A stretch of 64,000 nt of DNA, from contig NZ_FXTH01000002.1 of assembly GCF_900182555.1 (NCBI RefSeq), positions 358,025 through 422,024 on the forward strand, in the 5' to 3' direction. Below are positions 16,641 to 24,839 of this stretch, piece after piece. The position numbers and the translations under genes are program-made. The notes under the pieces were generated by a model that searched no databases, was not told the origin of the DNA, and saw nothing but the letters and a program-made list of their open reading frames with translations. The stretch is from Fodinibius sediminis (GTDB taxonomy: Bacteria; Bacteroidota; Rhodothermia; Balneolales; Balneolaceae). Within the stretch, counting starts at the first letter, position 1. Each line of letters begins with the position of its first letter.

Positions 16641-18650
16641 TCATTTCATCCCAATTTGTAACCTTTTTGTTATTTTCTCAAACTTTTGAAGACCTGTGTC
16701 CAAAAATTGCTGAAATTCCTCTTTGTCGGCATAACCCACCAGTTGCTCAATGACTTGACCGCTGTTCGGATCCACAATTACATATGTAGGCAATGCAACG
16801 GTTCCTGTTAGTTCAAACTGGAACCGCTGATTCTTTGGACCTTCAGATCCGTCGTCTGTATATAAACGCACTTGCTCCATTTTTGCAAATCGTTTTTGAA
16901 CAGATGCCAAAGGGAAGACATTGGTTTCCATAGCCCGGCAATTCGTACACGTATAGCCTGTGAAGTCAATAAATACAGGAATATTTGCCTGTTTAGCCGT
17001 TTCTACGGATGCCTCATAATTGCTGGACCAAGATTCTTCCGCAGTTTTATTTGTGCCTGAAATACCTTGCTGTGCGAGTGTCTGCACCACGCTCACATCT
17101 GTAGCCTGCTTGGGAGGCAGCCAGGAATCCCAGATCCCGAGCGAAGCTCCGAGCAATCCCGGAATCAGGTAGAAACTGAACAGAAGAAACGGGAGAGAGA
17201 GGATCAGGCGCCCCGTCCCTATTTTCTGGGGTTTTGTCTCATGAGAAAGGGTGAAGGTGCCGAGGATATACAGGCCGGCCACAAAAAAGATCGCTATCCA
17301 GGCAGCGATAGTAAAAGGACGCGAAATAAGTCCCCATTGCCATACCAGGTCTGCATTCGACAAGAATTTGAAAGCCGCGGCTAGTTCAATAAATCCCAGA
17401 AGCACCTTGACGACATTCATCCAGGATCCGCTTTTCGGGAGTGATTCCAACCAGCGCGGGAAAAGGGCCAAAAGTACAAAGGGACTTGCAAATGCGGCCG
17501 AAAAGCCCGCCATGCCAATAATGGGGTAAAACCATTCGCCCCCCGTCGTCGCAGCCAGAACCCCACCGACAAATGGTGCTGTACATGAGAAGGAAACCGC
17601 ACTAATGGTCAGTGCCATAAACAAAATACCAACCATTCCCGAGCTTTCGTTGCTCTTTTTATTGAGCCAGTTCGTCAGTTGGTAGGGCAGCCTGAGTTCA
17701 AATGCTCCAAGCAAGCTGATCGCAAATACAACAAGGATAAGCGCAATAAAAAGATTGACCCACGGATTGGCTGCAAACTGGTTGGCCCCCGAGGCCCCGA
17801 TAAAAAGGGCAAGCAGCCCCCCCAGAATGGTAAAAGTAATGACGATTGTCATTCCAAAACCGACGGCTTGCCCGACAGCCCGGAAACCGTGTCCCTCTTT
17901 TTGCTTGGAGAAAAAAGAGACCGTTAAGGGGATCATCGGGAATACACAGGGGGTAAGCAGCGCGGCAAAACCCGCTGTCAGAGCTATCCATAAAAAGGAA
18001 AAGATTCCATTGCCTCCCAAACCGCTGCTGGCTGCAGTCCCGACACGGGGCGGTTCCTCCCCGATCACCGCCTCATCCTGATCGGAAGTATCGGGGGTTT
18101 CGGATGAAACTTCATCCGCTGCTGACTGTGACGACTTCGAAAAGTCCTGATAGGGTTCTTCCGCCACCCCTCTGATGGCAATCGACCGGGTAACGGACTT
18201 GGTTTTGGGAGGCAGGCACGCCTTGTCATCACACACCTGGTAGAGTACTTCCAGGTCGATCATTGTTGTGCCTTCCGTCCCCGGTTTAAACGCTACGGGA
18301 ATAGTGAAGGTGGCCTCACCGGTATGCCAGCCTAATTCAGCATTGAAGTTGGGATCCATCTCAATGGAGGGCTCCGATTCCCCGACTGTTCCCGCTATTT
18401 CCATCTGCGGGTTCGCTGAGCTAAACTGCGTGGGATAAGGCCCAGCATCGGGGTCATTGGCAACCGAATAAAGGTGCCACTGCCCTTCAATAGAGGCCTG
18501 TACCTTTACTTCAAATACCTCGCCCCCCTGTACCTCCTCCGGTGCCTCTGTAATGGAGTAGGAAACAGGATCCAGCATCTGGGCCTGTACAAAAAATGGG
18601 GATAACATCATAATGATGATCCCCATTGCATATTTTAAAATGGTATACAT
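16641..18650 (-). CDS. dsbD: thiol:disulfide interchange protein DsbD
   Basis: DsbD carries electrons from cytoplasmic thioredoxin across the inner membrane to periplasmic reductases. The 669 residues show a signal peptide (about 1-23), an N-terminal beta domain with cysteines C140 and C145 (CDDKAC), a Ser/Asp/Glu-rich linker, eight-span membrane domain with C235 in LLTPCVFPM and a second cysteine in SFSCTAPFVGG, and a C-terminal thioredoxin domain with C568-T-N-C571. It starts 34 bases after rplI and so may be transcribed with the rpsF-rpsR-rplI genes, an uncommon pairing. Confidence 0.95.
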   Translation of the reverse strand: MYTILKYAMGIIIMMLSPFFVQAQMLDPVSYSITEAPEEVQGGEVFEVKVQASIEGQWHLYSVANDPDAGPYPTQFSSANPQMEIAGTVGESEPSIEMDPNFNAELGWHTGEATFTIPVAFKPGTEGTTMIDLEVLYQVCDDKACLPPKTKSVTRSIAIRGVAEEPYQDFSKSSQSAADEVSSETPDTSDQDEAVIGEEPPRVGTAASSGLGGNGIFSFLWIALTAGFAALLTPCVFPMIPLTVSFFSKQKEGHGFRAVGQAVGFGMTIVITFTILGGLLALFIGASGANQFAANPWVNLFIALILVVFAISLLGAFELRLPYQLTNWLNKKSNESSGMVGILFMALTISAVSFSCTAPFVGGVLAATTGGEWFYPIIGMAGFSAAFASPFVLLALFPRWLESLPKSGSWMNVVKVLLGFIELAAAFKFLSNADLVWQWGLISRPFTIAAWIAIFFVAGLYILGTFTLSHETKPQKIGTGRLILSLPFLLFSFYLIPGLLGASLGIWDSWLPPKQATDVSVVQTLAQQGISGTNKTAEESWSSNYEASVETAKQANIPVFIDFTGYTCTNCRAMETNVFPLASVQKRFAKMEQVRLYTDDGSEGPKNQRFQFELTGTVALPTYVIVDPNSGQVIEQLVGYADKEEFQQFLDTGLQKFEKITKRLQIGMK

Positions 18651-18684
18651 ACCCGTAAGTTTAGGTTAAAACGCGATGTGCGTT

Positions 18685-19143
18685 TTATTTTTTAACCACC
18701 CAAACCTTAATCTGTGGCTTAATCTCACCGATCAGATTCACGGTGGCTGTGTATTCGCCCAGTGTTTTGATGTCCTGGTCTAACGAAATCTTACGCTTGT
18801 CTATTGTAATGTCTCGTTCTTCCAGTGCTTCGGCCACATCCTGGTTTGTTACTGAACCGTGAATTCGTTCATCTTCACCCACTGAAACAGAAATAGTGAC
18901 AGAGGTCGTTTCCAACCGCTCGGCCATATCCTGAGCCGCTTCAATGGTAAGTTCAGCTCGTCGTTCGGCCTGCTCTTTCATGCGTTCCAGCTGTTTGAGG
19001 GCACCGTCCGTCGCCATCATCGCTTTTCCCTGGGGAATCAGGTAGTTACGACCATAACCGGCCCGTACTTCGACAATATCGCCAGAATCGCCGAGCTTTT
19101 CTACATCTTCACGTAAAATTAACTTCATGTATTTATTAGCCAT
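18685..19143 (-). CDS. rplI: 50S ribosomal protein L9
   Basis: L9 binds 23S rRNA near the L1 stalk base. The sequence has the N-domain pattern MKLILREDVEKLGDSGDIVEVRAGYGRNYLIPQ-like segments (ATG at 19128 begins MKLIL), a long connecting helix with many Glu/Arg/Ala residues, and a C-terminal RNA-binding domain. Most L9 proteins begin at the MK-ILL position, so the ATG at 19128 (147 residues) is an alternative to 19143 (152 residues). Neither has an obvious Shine-Dalgarno site. Third gene of rpsF-rpsR-rplI. Confidence 0.95.
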   Translation of the reverse strand: MANKYMKLILREDVEKLGDSGDIVEVRAGYGRNYLIPQGKAMMATDGALKQLERMKEQAERRAELTIEAAQDMAERLETTSVTISVSVGEDERIHGSVTNQDVAEALEERDITIDKRKISLDQDIKTLGEYTATVNLIGEIKPQIKVWVVKK

Positions 19144-19161
19144 GGAAATAGTAAATATTTT

Positions 19162-19413
19162 TTATCGAAGGTTTTCTGCTACATAGGGAACCATTCCTAA
19201 AAAACGGGCCCGTTTGATGGCACGAGAAAGCTGACGCTGGTACTTGGCGCTCGTTCCGGTTACACGACGGGGGAGAATCTTTCCCTGGTCGTTCATGAAG
19301 CGCTGCAACAGCTCGGTATCCTTGTAATCAATATACTCTAAGCCAGCCTTGGTAAACTTACAGGCCCGCGTTTTTATCTGTCCCTTCTTCGGATGTGATG
19401 GATTCTTAATCAT
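19162..19413 (-). CDS. rpsR: 30S ribosomal protein S18
   Basis: An 83-residue basic protein with the S18 core [38 protein letters not shown] and [13 protein letters not shown]. It pairs with S6 on the 30S platform, and the gene follows rpsF by 31 bases. Confidence 0.97.
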   Translation of the reverse strand: MIKNPSHPKKGQIKTRACKFTKAGLEYIDYKDTELLQRFMNDQGKILPRRVTGTSAKYQRQLSRAIKRARFLGMVPYVAENLR

Positions 19414-19444
19414 AATATAAAATGCTTTTGTTTATGGAGATCAG

Positions 19445-19828
19445 TTAGTCTTCGTCTTCTTCGCCTTCCTCTTCTTCATCAACAAAGACCGTTGGAACGG
19501 CATTCTTACGCTGAAGCTCACGGTGGCGGAGCATCTTCGCATCATACTTGAGGGTGAGATAGCGCATAATGTAATCGTCAATGCGAAGGGCGCGTTCCAG
19601 TTTTTCAATAAGTTCGCCGGGAGCCGTGAAATAAACGTTTACGTAATAACCGCTCGATTTCCGGTCCATTTCATATTCAAACTTACGGATTCCCCATTCA
19701 TCAACTTCATCGATCTCTCCATCATTGTTACGGATAAAATCGGTAAACTTTCCGACGATTTGCTCGTACTTATCGTCTTCCAGAACGGGATTAATAATAT
19801 AGGTTAACTCGTAGTAATTTCTACTCAT
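19445..19828 (-). CDS. rpsF: 30S ribosomal protein S6
   Basis: A 127-residue protein with the S6 ferredoxin-like fold signatures: YELTYIINPVL at the start, EWGIRKFEYEMDRKSSGYYV in the middle and RALRIDDYIMRYLTL. It ends in an acidic tail (DEEEEGEEDED) of the type that can be extended by RimK-like enzymes in some species. First gene of rpsF-rpsR-rplI(-dsbD), with a clear promoter about 70 bases upstream. I looked for an S6:S18 leader RNA in the ~67-base leader and could not recognise one. Confidence 0.97.
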   Translation of the reverse strand: MSRNYYELTYIINPVLEDDKYEQIVGKFTDFIRNNDGEIDEVDEWGIRKFEYEMDRKSSGYYVNVYFTAPGELIEKLERALRIDDYIMRYLTLKYDAKMLRHRELQRKNAVPTVFVDEEEEGEEDED

Positions 19829-19901
19829 GTGTGATATGTTTCCTTTGGTTGTTCCTGATTGAAACAGCCGACGTGGTGACTTTCACTCGCCAGCAGGCAC
19901 G

Positions 19902-19933
19902 CAAAAATAGCGTTTTTCAACATCAATTACAAT
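19902..19933 (-). promoter_or_regulatory. promoter of the rpsF operon
   Basis: On the minus strand ATTG (19933-19930), 20 bases, then TATTTTTG (19909-19902), an exact TAnnTTTG. The predicted leader is about 67 bases. Confidence 0.7.
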
Positions 19934-20095
19934 AACATATCGCAAGATACTCTTCTCATTCTGACATCAGCAGTCGGCACCGGGCGATACCCGTCCCTTT
20001 TCAGAAAAAAGGGCCGTTTGAAAACAAAAATCTGTTTTTGGAGTATAACCCATAGGCCCCTAATTTGATAAGATTATCTAACAGATAAGGTCATT

Positions 20096-21141
20096 ATGGC
20101 ACAAACCATCCAGGAAGTCCGCAATGTATTAAACGAGATCAGACCACAGTTAATGCAAAAACCAAATGTGAGGGCGACCGGAATCGGGTACAAACGTATG
20201 GGGGCACCCTCACTGAGCAGTTATCCATTGTTTGTTCAGTAGAAATAAAGAAAGCTGAAAACAGACTTACCTCCAACGAGCTGATTCCCCGCCAGGTGCA
20301 CGACATTCCCACTGACGTGAATACCACCGGAATGTTTCGAGCTTTTCAGGATCCCACCTCCCGCTATCGACCGGCGCCGGGCGGTGTAAGCATAGCTCAT
20401 ATCGATGTAAGCGCGGGAACACTGGGATGCCTGGTCCAAAAAAATGGAACCATCTACATTCTCTCGAATAATCATGTTCTGGCCAATAGTAATGAAGCTT
20501 CGGAGGGTGACCCGATTTTACAACCCGGTCCCCATGACAGCGGCAACCACCCAGAAGACTCGATAGCCCGGCTCTCCGAATTTGTCCCCATTGTCTTCGA
20601 AAACAGCAATGGCAATGGGAAGGGAAAAGGGGACAACAATGACTGCGGTATAGCAGATGTTGTTGTATCTGCTGCCAATACCCTCTCCTCGCTAGCCGGC
20701 AGCAGCGTTCGACTCCAGCAATACCGTCTCTCTTCTCAAGCCGAAACCGGGGCAACAGGCAATACGGTCGACTGTGCAATTGCCAAGCCCAACGATCCCG
20801 CTGACGTGAATGATGAAATTCTGCAGCTGGGTCCGATCTCCGGACAAAAGGAAGCCTCCCTCAATACAGCGGTGCAAAAGAGCGGAAGAACTACAGCACA
20901 AACGGAGGGAATTATTGAACAGGTAGATGTGACCGAACGTGTAAACTACGGCAGCAGCAAGGTGTCGGTTTTCAATGATCAAATTATGGCAGGCCCCATG
21001 AGCCAGGGCGGCGACAGCGGCTCGGCTGTGCTGGATATGGATAATAATCTCGTGGGCCTTCTTTTTGCAGGAAGCGACACCACCACGCTTATCAATCGCG
21101 CACAAAATGTTTTTGAAGCTCTGGATATTTCTTTACCCTAA
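20096..21141 (+). pseudogene. trypsin-like serine protease with N-terminal prodomain-like region, frameshifted
   Basis: The gene starts at ATG 20096 (MAQTIQEVRNVLNEIRPQL) and reads to GIGYK. It then continues in the -1 frame from 20194 (TYGGTLTEQLSIVCSVEIKK, then NELIPRQVHDIPTDV) to the stop at 21141. A single missing A in the AAA run at 20192-20194 explains the break. The part from about 20390 has a chymotrypsin-like triad: His in LSNNHVLA, Asp in VDCAIAK and Ser in QGGDSGSAVL. The ATG at 20296 would give a 281-residue form with the whole triad but without most of the N-terminal domain. No signal peptide is seen. It could be a true mutation or a base-calling error. The next gene encodes a free copy of the N-terminal domain. 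Confidence 0.75.
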
Positions 21142-21182
21142 AACGGTGATCCCATTTGAAAGGGCCATTAATCCGAAAAATT

Positions 21183-21410
21183 ATGGCAGACCAATACGAA
21201 GCGGCCTCAGCCGTCAAGAAAAGGTATGAAGAAAACTGGCTGAAACTTAAAGGAGTTACGGCAGTGGGGATCGGCATGGTGGAAAAAAAGCGGACCGGCA
21301 TCATCGTATCGGTATCCGAAGATAAAAAGAAGATCAGAACCAGGATTCCAGCCGAAATTGATGGTGTAGCCATCCAAATCGTTCAAACCGGAACGTTCAA
21401 GGCACAATAA
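21183..21410 (+). CDS. small protein homologous to the protease N-terminal domain
   Basis: The 75-residue protein starts at ATG 21183; an upstream TTG at 21156 is less likely. It aligns by eye with the N-terminal domain of the protease 42 bases upstream: GVTAVGIG matches NVRATGIG, IIVSV matches SIVCSV, RIPAEIDGVA matches LIPRQVHDIP, and TGTFKA matches TGMFRA. It has no catalytic residues, signal peptide or membrane segment. By analogy with detached prodomains it could fold, inhibit or target the protease. That role is inference; the homology is visible. Confidence 0.75.
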   Translation: MADQYEAASAVKKRYEENWLKLKGVTAVGIGMVEKKRTGIIVSVSEDKKKIRTRIPAEIDGVAIQIVQTGTFKAQ

Positions 21411-21464
21411 GAGGATGCTTAACCCTCACCGCCAATCCGCCTTCTTCTAATCTCCGCTTCTCTT

Positions 21465-22916
21465 TTACGGCATGAAACTACTGGCTACCCAGTCACCCGA
21501 ATAGTAAGAGGACAGCAGGTCATGCAATCCGCCGAAGGCAACACCAAAGTAAATGGTCATAATGGCCAGTACAATGAGCGTGGCCTTGTATACCGTTCCG
21601 GCCTGAACAAACGAGACATCCTTGTGAGGTTCTCGAAAATACATGTAAACCATTGGCCGGAGGTAATAGTAGACACTTGCAGCACTTGCCAGAACACCGA
21701 CAACGGCGAGACCAATCATCCCCGCGTTAATAGCAGCGGCAAATACCAGGTATTTCCCGAAGAAACCGACCAGCGGCGGGATGCCCGCCAGTGAAAACAG
21801 GAATAGCGAGAGCATGACCCCCATGATGGGTCGTTTAAATCCTAGCCCCGCATAGTTGTTGATATCAGTAAAATCCAGTCCCTGTTGCCGTTCATAATAA
21901 GCAACAATCCCAAAGGCCCCGATATTCATGATTGAATAGGCCAGCAGATAGAAAAGAACTGCACTGTACCCTTCCGGTGTTGCTGCAGCCAGTCCCACCA
22001 GGAGATAACCGGCATGGGCAATACTGGAATAGGCCAGCATTCGTTTCATATTATCCTGTACCAAAGCAATAACATTACCCACGATCATGGTAAAGATTGC
22101 AATGACCTGAAGTACATTTGACCAGTCTGCGGTTTCTGCGGGGATCATCTTAGAGACAATCAGTATAAGGGCTACAAATGAGGCCGACTTGGAAGCTGTA
22201 GCCATATAAGCAGTAATGGTGGTAGGAGTCCCCTGGTAGACATCGGGCGTCCACATATGAAAGGGAACAGCAGAAATCTTGAAGAAAAAGCCGATGAGAA
22301 GCAGCCCAGCGCCCACAACAAATAGAACATCAGTATTGGCAGCCTGGGCAATTTCTGGAATACTTAGCGTTCCGGTAGCTCCATACAGCAAGGCCATTCC
22401 ATAAAGCAGAAAACCCGTAGAGAATGCCCCCAGCAGGAAGTATTTGAGGGCTGCTTCCGCCCCTGTTTTCCGTTCTTTAATCAGACCAGCCAGTACATAC
22501 AGGCAAATCGACATGGTTTCAAGACCAACAAAGATCATAATCAGGTTATTGGCACTGGCCAACGCCAACATTCCCGAGGTTGCAATAAGCACCAAGGCAT
22601 AGACCTCGCCATCGTCATGTTCTATCGCCTTAAGATACTCACGCGAGATTAATACACAGAAGAGCGCCCCAAAAAGCACGACGGTATTACCAAATGCAGA
22701 GACCCCTCCATAGGTAATCATGCCAGACCAAGCCTCACCCACCGGACCAAACATATCGATAATGGACAAGCTCAGGCTGGCTACCAGGGATATTATGGTT
22801 AAACCGTAAATACCATCATGATCGTCTTTGTAGGAATCAATCAATAGGGCAATAAGTCCGGCAGCGCCTGCGATAACACCGGGCAAAAAAGCGTTAAGAT
22901 CGTTTAAATAATTCAT
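21465..22916 (-). CDS. nuoN: NADH-quinone oxidoreductase subunit N
   Basis: A 483-residue antiporter-like proton-pumping subunit of complex I, the last nuo gene here. It is multi-spanning throughout, with the conserved blocks MIFVGLETMSICLYVLAG (the key glutamate of helix 5), ALKYFLLGAFSTGF, KISAVPFHMWTPDVYQG and DNMKRMLAYSSIAHAGYLLVG. The start lies 5 bases after the phhB stop. Confidence 0.96.
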   Translation of the reverse strand: MNYLNDLNAFLPGVIAGAAGLIALLIDSYKDDHDGIYGLTIISLVASLSLSIIDMFGPVGEAWSGMITYGGVSAFGNTVVLFGALFCVLISREYLKAIEHDDGEVYALVLIATSGMLALASANNLIMIFVGLETMSICLYVLAGLIKERKTGAEAALKYFLLGAFSTGFLLYGMALLYGATGTLSIPEIAQAANTDVLFVVGAGLLLIGFFFKISAVPFHMWTPDVYQGTPTTITAYMATASKSASFVALILIVSKMIPAETADWSNVLQVIAIFTMIVGNVIALVQDNMKRMLAYSSIAHAGYLLVGLAAATPEGYSAVLFYLLAYSIMNIGAFGIVAYYERQQGLDFTDINNYAGLGFKRPIMGVMLSLFLFSLAGIPPLVGFFGKYLVFAAAINAGMIGLAVVGVLASAASVYYYLRPMVYMYFREPHKDVSFVQAGTVYKATLIVLAIMTIYFGVAFGGLHDLLSSYYSGDWVASSFMP

Positions 22917-22921
22917 GCAAA

Positions 22922-23212
22922 TTAGTTGTTATGCAGTGACTCGATGGTTTTTGCAAGTGCAATATCTTTCTCAGTAACCTTTCCACCGGCATCATGCGTG
23001 CTCAGTGAAATTTCTACCGTATTATAAACATTGAAAATCTCCGGATGATGCACCTGCTCCTCAGCCTCGTACGAAAGACGGGTTATAAAGCTCATTGCAT
23101 CCCGAAAATTATCAAATGAAAATTCTTTGGTCAGCTTGTCATCCTTGTATTCCCATCCCGGGAGTTCATTCAGTTGCTGATCAATTTCATCTGTTGAAAG
23201 TGGCTCAGCCAT
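22922..23212 (-). CDS. phhB: 4a-hydroxytetrahydrobiopterin (pterin-4a-carbinolamine) dehydratase
   Basis: The enzyme recycles tetrahydropterin after aromatic amino acid hydroxylation. I place the start at ATG 23212 (MAEPLSTDEIDQQL, 96 residues), which avoids overlap with nuoM; a longer frame runs to 23263. The core HHPEIFNVYNTVEISLSTHD, followed by AGG, is the PCD active-site signature, and WEYKDDKLTKEFSFDNF precedes it. It sits between nuoM (7 bases) and nuoN (5 bases), so it is almost certainly cotranscribed with complex I genes. It may relate to the pterin genes at 1.9-3.3 kb. Confidence 0.93.
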   Translation of the reverse strand: MAEPLSTDEIDQQLNELPGWEYKDDKLTKEFSFDNFRDAMSFITRLSYEAEEQVHHPEIFNVYNTVEISLSTHDAGGKVTEKDIALAKTIESLHNN

Positions 23213-23219
23213 GACACTA

Positions 23220-24827
23220 TTACCTGTTTTTGGTTTGAGATGCCAGTTCATTGGTGACGTCATACAATGCAGAAGCCCACTCCGGCAACTCCTCGGCTTT
23301 TGCGGACTGTTCGATCGCCAGTCGCTTTTCCTGCGAAGCTTCCAGCAGTTCGTTCACCTGCACTTCGGAGTACTGGGTAAAATCAACCGGGCGAATTCCA
23401 ATCCAGAACATTAATATGACAAGTGGTACCAAAATACCGATTTCCCGGGCATTCAGATCCTGCAGCTTCTCATTGACCTTGTGTTTGAGCGGCCCGAACA
23501 TCACCCGCTGATACATCCAAAGCATATAGACCGCAGCAAGGATCACTCCGAGAGCTGCAAATACGGCGAAGGCATTCTGCGGAATAATTTCAGAATTGAA
23601 AGCCCCGTTGAGAATAAGGAACTCTCCGATGAAACCGTTCAGTCCGGGCAGCCCGATCGAGGCCAGCGTCGCAATCATGAACATAACTGCAAACACGGGG
23701 ATCACCTTGGCAATACCGCCGAAATCATCAATCATCCGTGTATGCCGGCGATCGTAGATCATGCCGACAATGAGGAAAAGAGCCCCTGTCGACAAGCCGT
23801 GATTAACCATCTGCAACAATGCTCCCTGAACACTGATGGTATTTACTGCAAAGAGCCCCAAAACAACAAAGCCCAGGTGACTCACGGAAGAATAAGCTAC
23901 CAGTTTTTTAACATCCTTCTGTACCATGGCCACCAAGGCGCCGTAGATGATACCCACGACAGCTAGTGCCCCCATGTAAGGGGCAAATTCTGCAAAAGCA
24001 TTCGGAAAAATTGGAAGGCAAACGCGCAGCAGTCCATACGTTCCCATTTTCAGCATAATAGCCGCCAGTACCACTGAACCCGCTGTAGGGGCCTCAGTAT
24101 GGGCATAAGGCAGCCAGGTGTGAAATGGGAACAGCGGAACTTTAATACAGAAGGCCAGTGCAAATGCTGCAAACAAGTAGGTCTGTTCAACCAGGCCAAT
24201 TTGATAAGCTCCGCTTGAAAGAAAACGCCAGTCTGTACTGAAACGGACCCCTTCCATGACCGATCCGGCGTCGTACCCAAGGTAGATAAGACCAACCAGC
24301 ATGATGAGCGAACCCACCAGCGTATATATGAAAAACTTGACCGTGGCATGAATACGCCCCTCCCCGCCCCAAATTCCTATCAGGAAGTACATGGGAATCA
24401 GCGAAAGCTCAAAAAATACGTAGAATACAATAAGATCAAGTGAAGCAAAAACCCCCATGGAGGCCGTCTGGAGGAGCAGAAGCATGGCATAGTAACCTGC
24501 CAGATGTTTTTTGACCGAATTCCAGGAAGACAGAATGACAATGGGCCCCATAAGGGTTGTGAGCATAAACAGCAGAAGGCTTAATCCATCCAGGCCCACC
24601 AGGTACTTAATATCCATACCCTCAATGATCGGCGCCCCCTCCGTGAGAAATTGTGCCGTTCCCGATGCAGAGATATCAAAATTAAAGATAAGCAGCAACG
24701 ACAGAAGGAAGGTCAATGCTGTGGTTACCAGACTGATCCATTTGGTGGCCTTGTCGTTTCGGGCAACCAAGATTCCGGCAATGCCTGCGAGAGGAAGATA
24801 AATACAAATATTTAGAAGTAACTGCAT
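23220..24827 (-). CDS. nuoM: NADH-quinone oxidoreductase subunit M
   Basis: A 535-residue antiporter-like membrane subunit. Conserved segments are VFYVFFELSLIPMYFLIGIWGG (with the pump glutamate), FFIYTLVGSLIMLVG, KVPLFPFHTWLPYAHTEAPT, VQKDVKKLVAYSSVSHLGFV and LPGLNGFIGEFLIL, all typical of NuoM. It starts 12 bases after the nuoL stop. Confidence 0.97.
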   Translation of the reverse strand: MQLLLNICIYLPLAGIAGILVARNDKATKWISLVTTALTFLLSLLLIFNFDISASGTAQFLTEGAPIIEGMDIKYLVGLDGLSLLLFMLTTLMGPIVILSSWNSVKKHLAGYYAMLLLLQTASMGVFASLDLIVFYVFFELSLIPMYFLIGIWGGEGRIHATVKFFIYTLVGSLIMLVGLIYLGYDAGSVMEGVRFSTDWRFLSSGAYQIGLVEQTYLFAAFALAFCIKVPLFPFHTWLPYAHTEAPTAGSVVLAAIMLKMGTYGLLRVCLPIFPNAFAEFAPYMGALAVVGIIYGALVAMVQKDVKKLVAYSSVSHLGFVVLGLFAVNTISVQGALLQMVNHGLSTGALFLIVGMIYDRRHTRMIDDFGGIAKVIPVFAVMFMIATLASIGLPGLNGFIGEFLILNGAFNSEIIPQNAFAVFAALGVILAAVYMLWMYQRVMFGPLKHKVNEKLQDLNAREIGILVPLVILMFWIGIRPVDFTQYSEVQVNELLEASQEKRLAIEQSAKAEELPEWASALYDVTNELASQTKNR

Positions 24828-24839
24828 CTTACAATTAAT

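Noticed and set aside
19829..19900. S6:S18 autoregulatory leader RNA
   Set aside because: The leader has the right length, but the characteristic hairpin with a CCG bulge could not be recognised.
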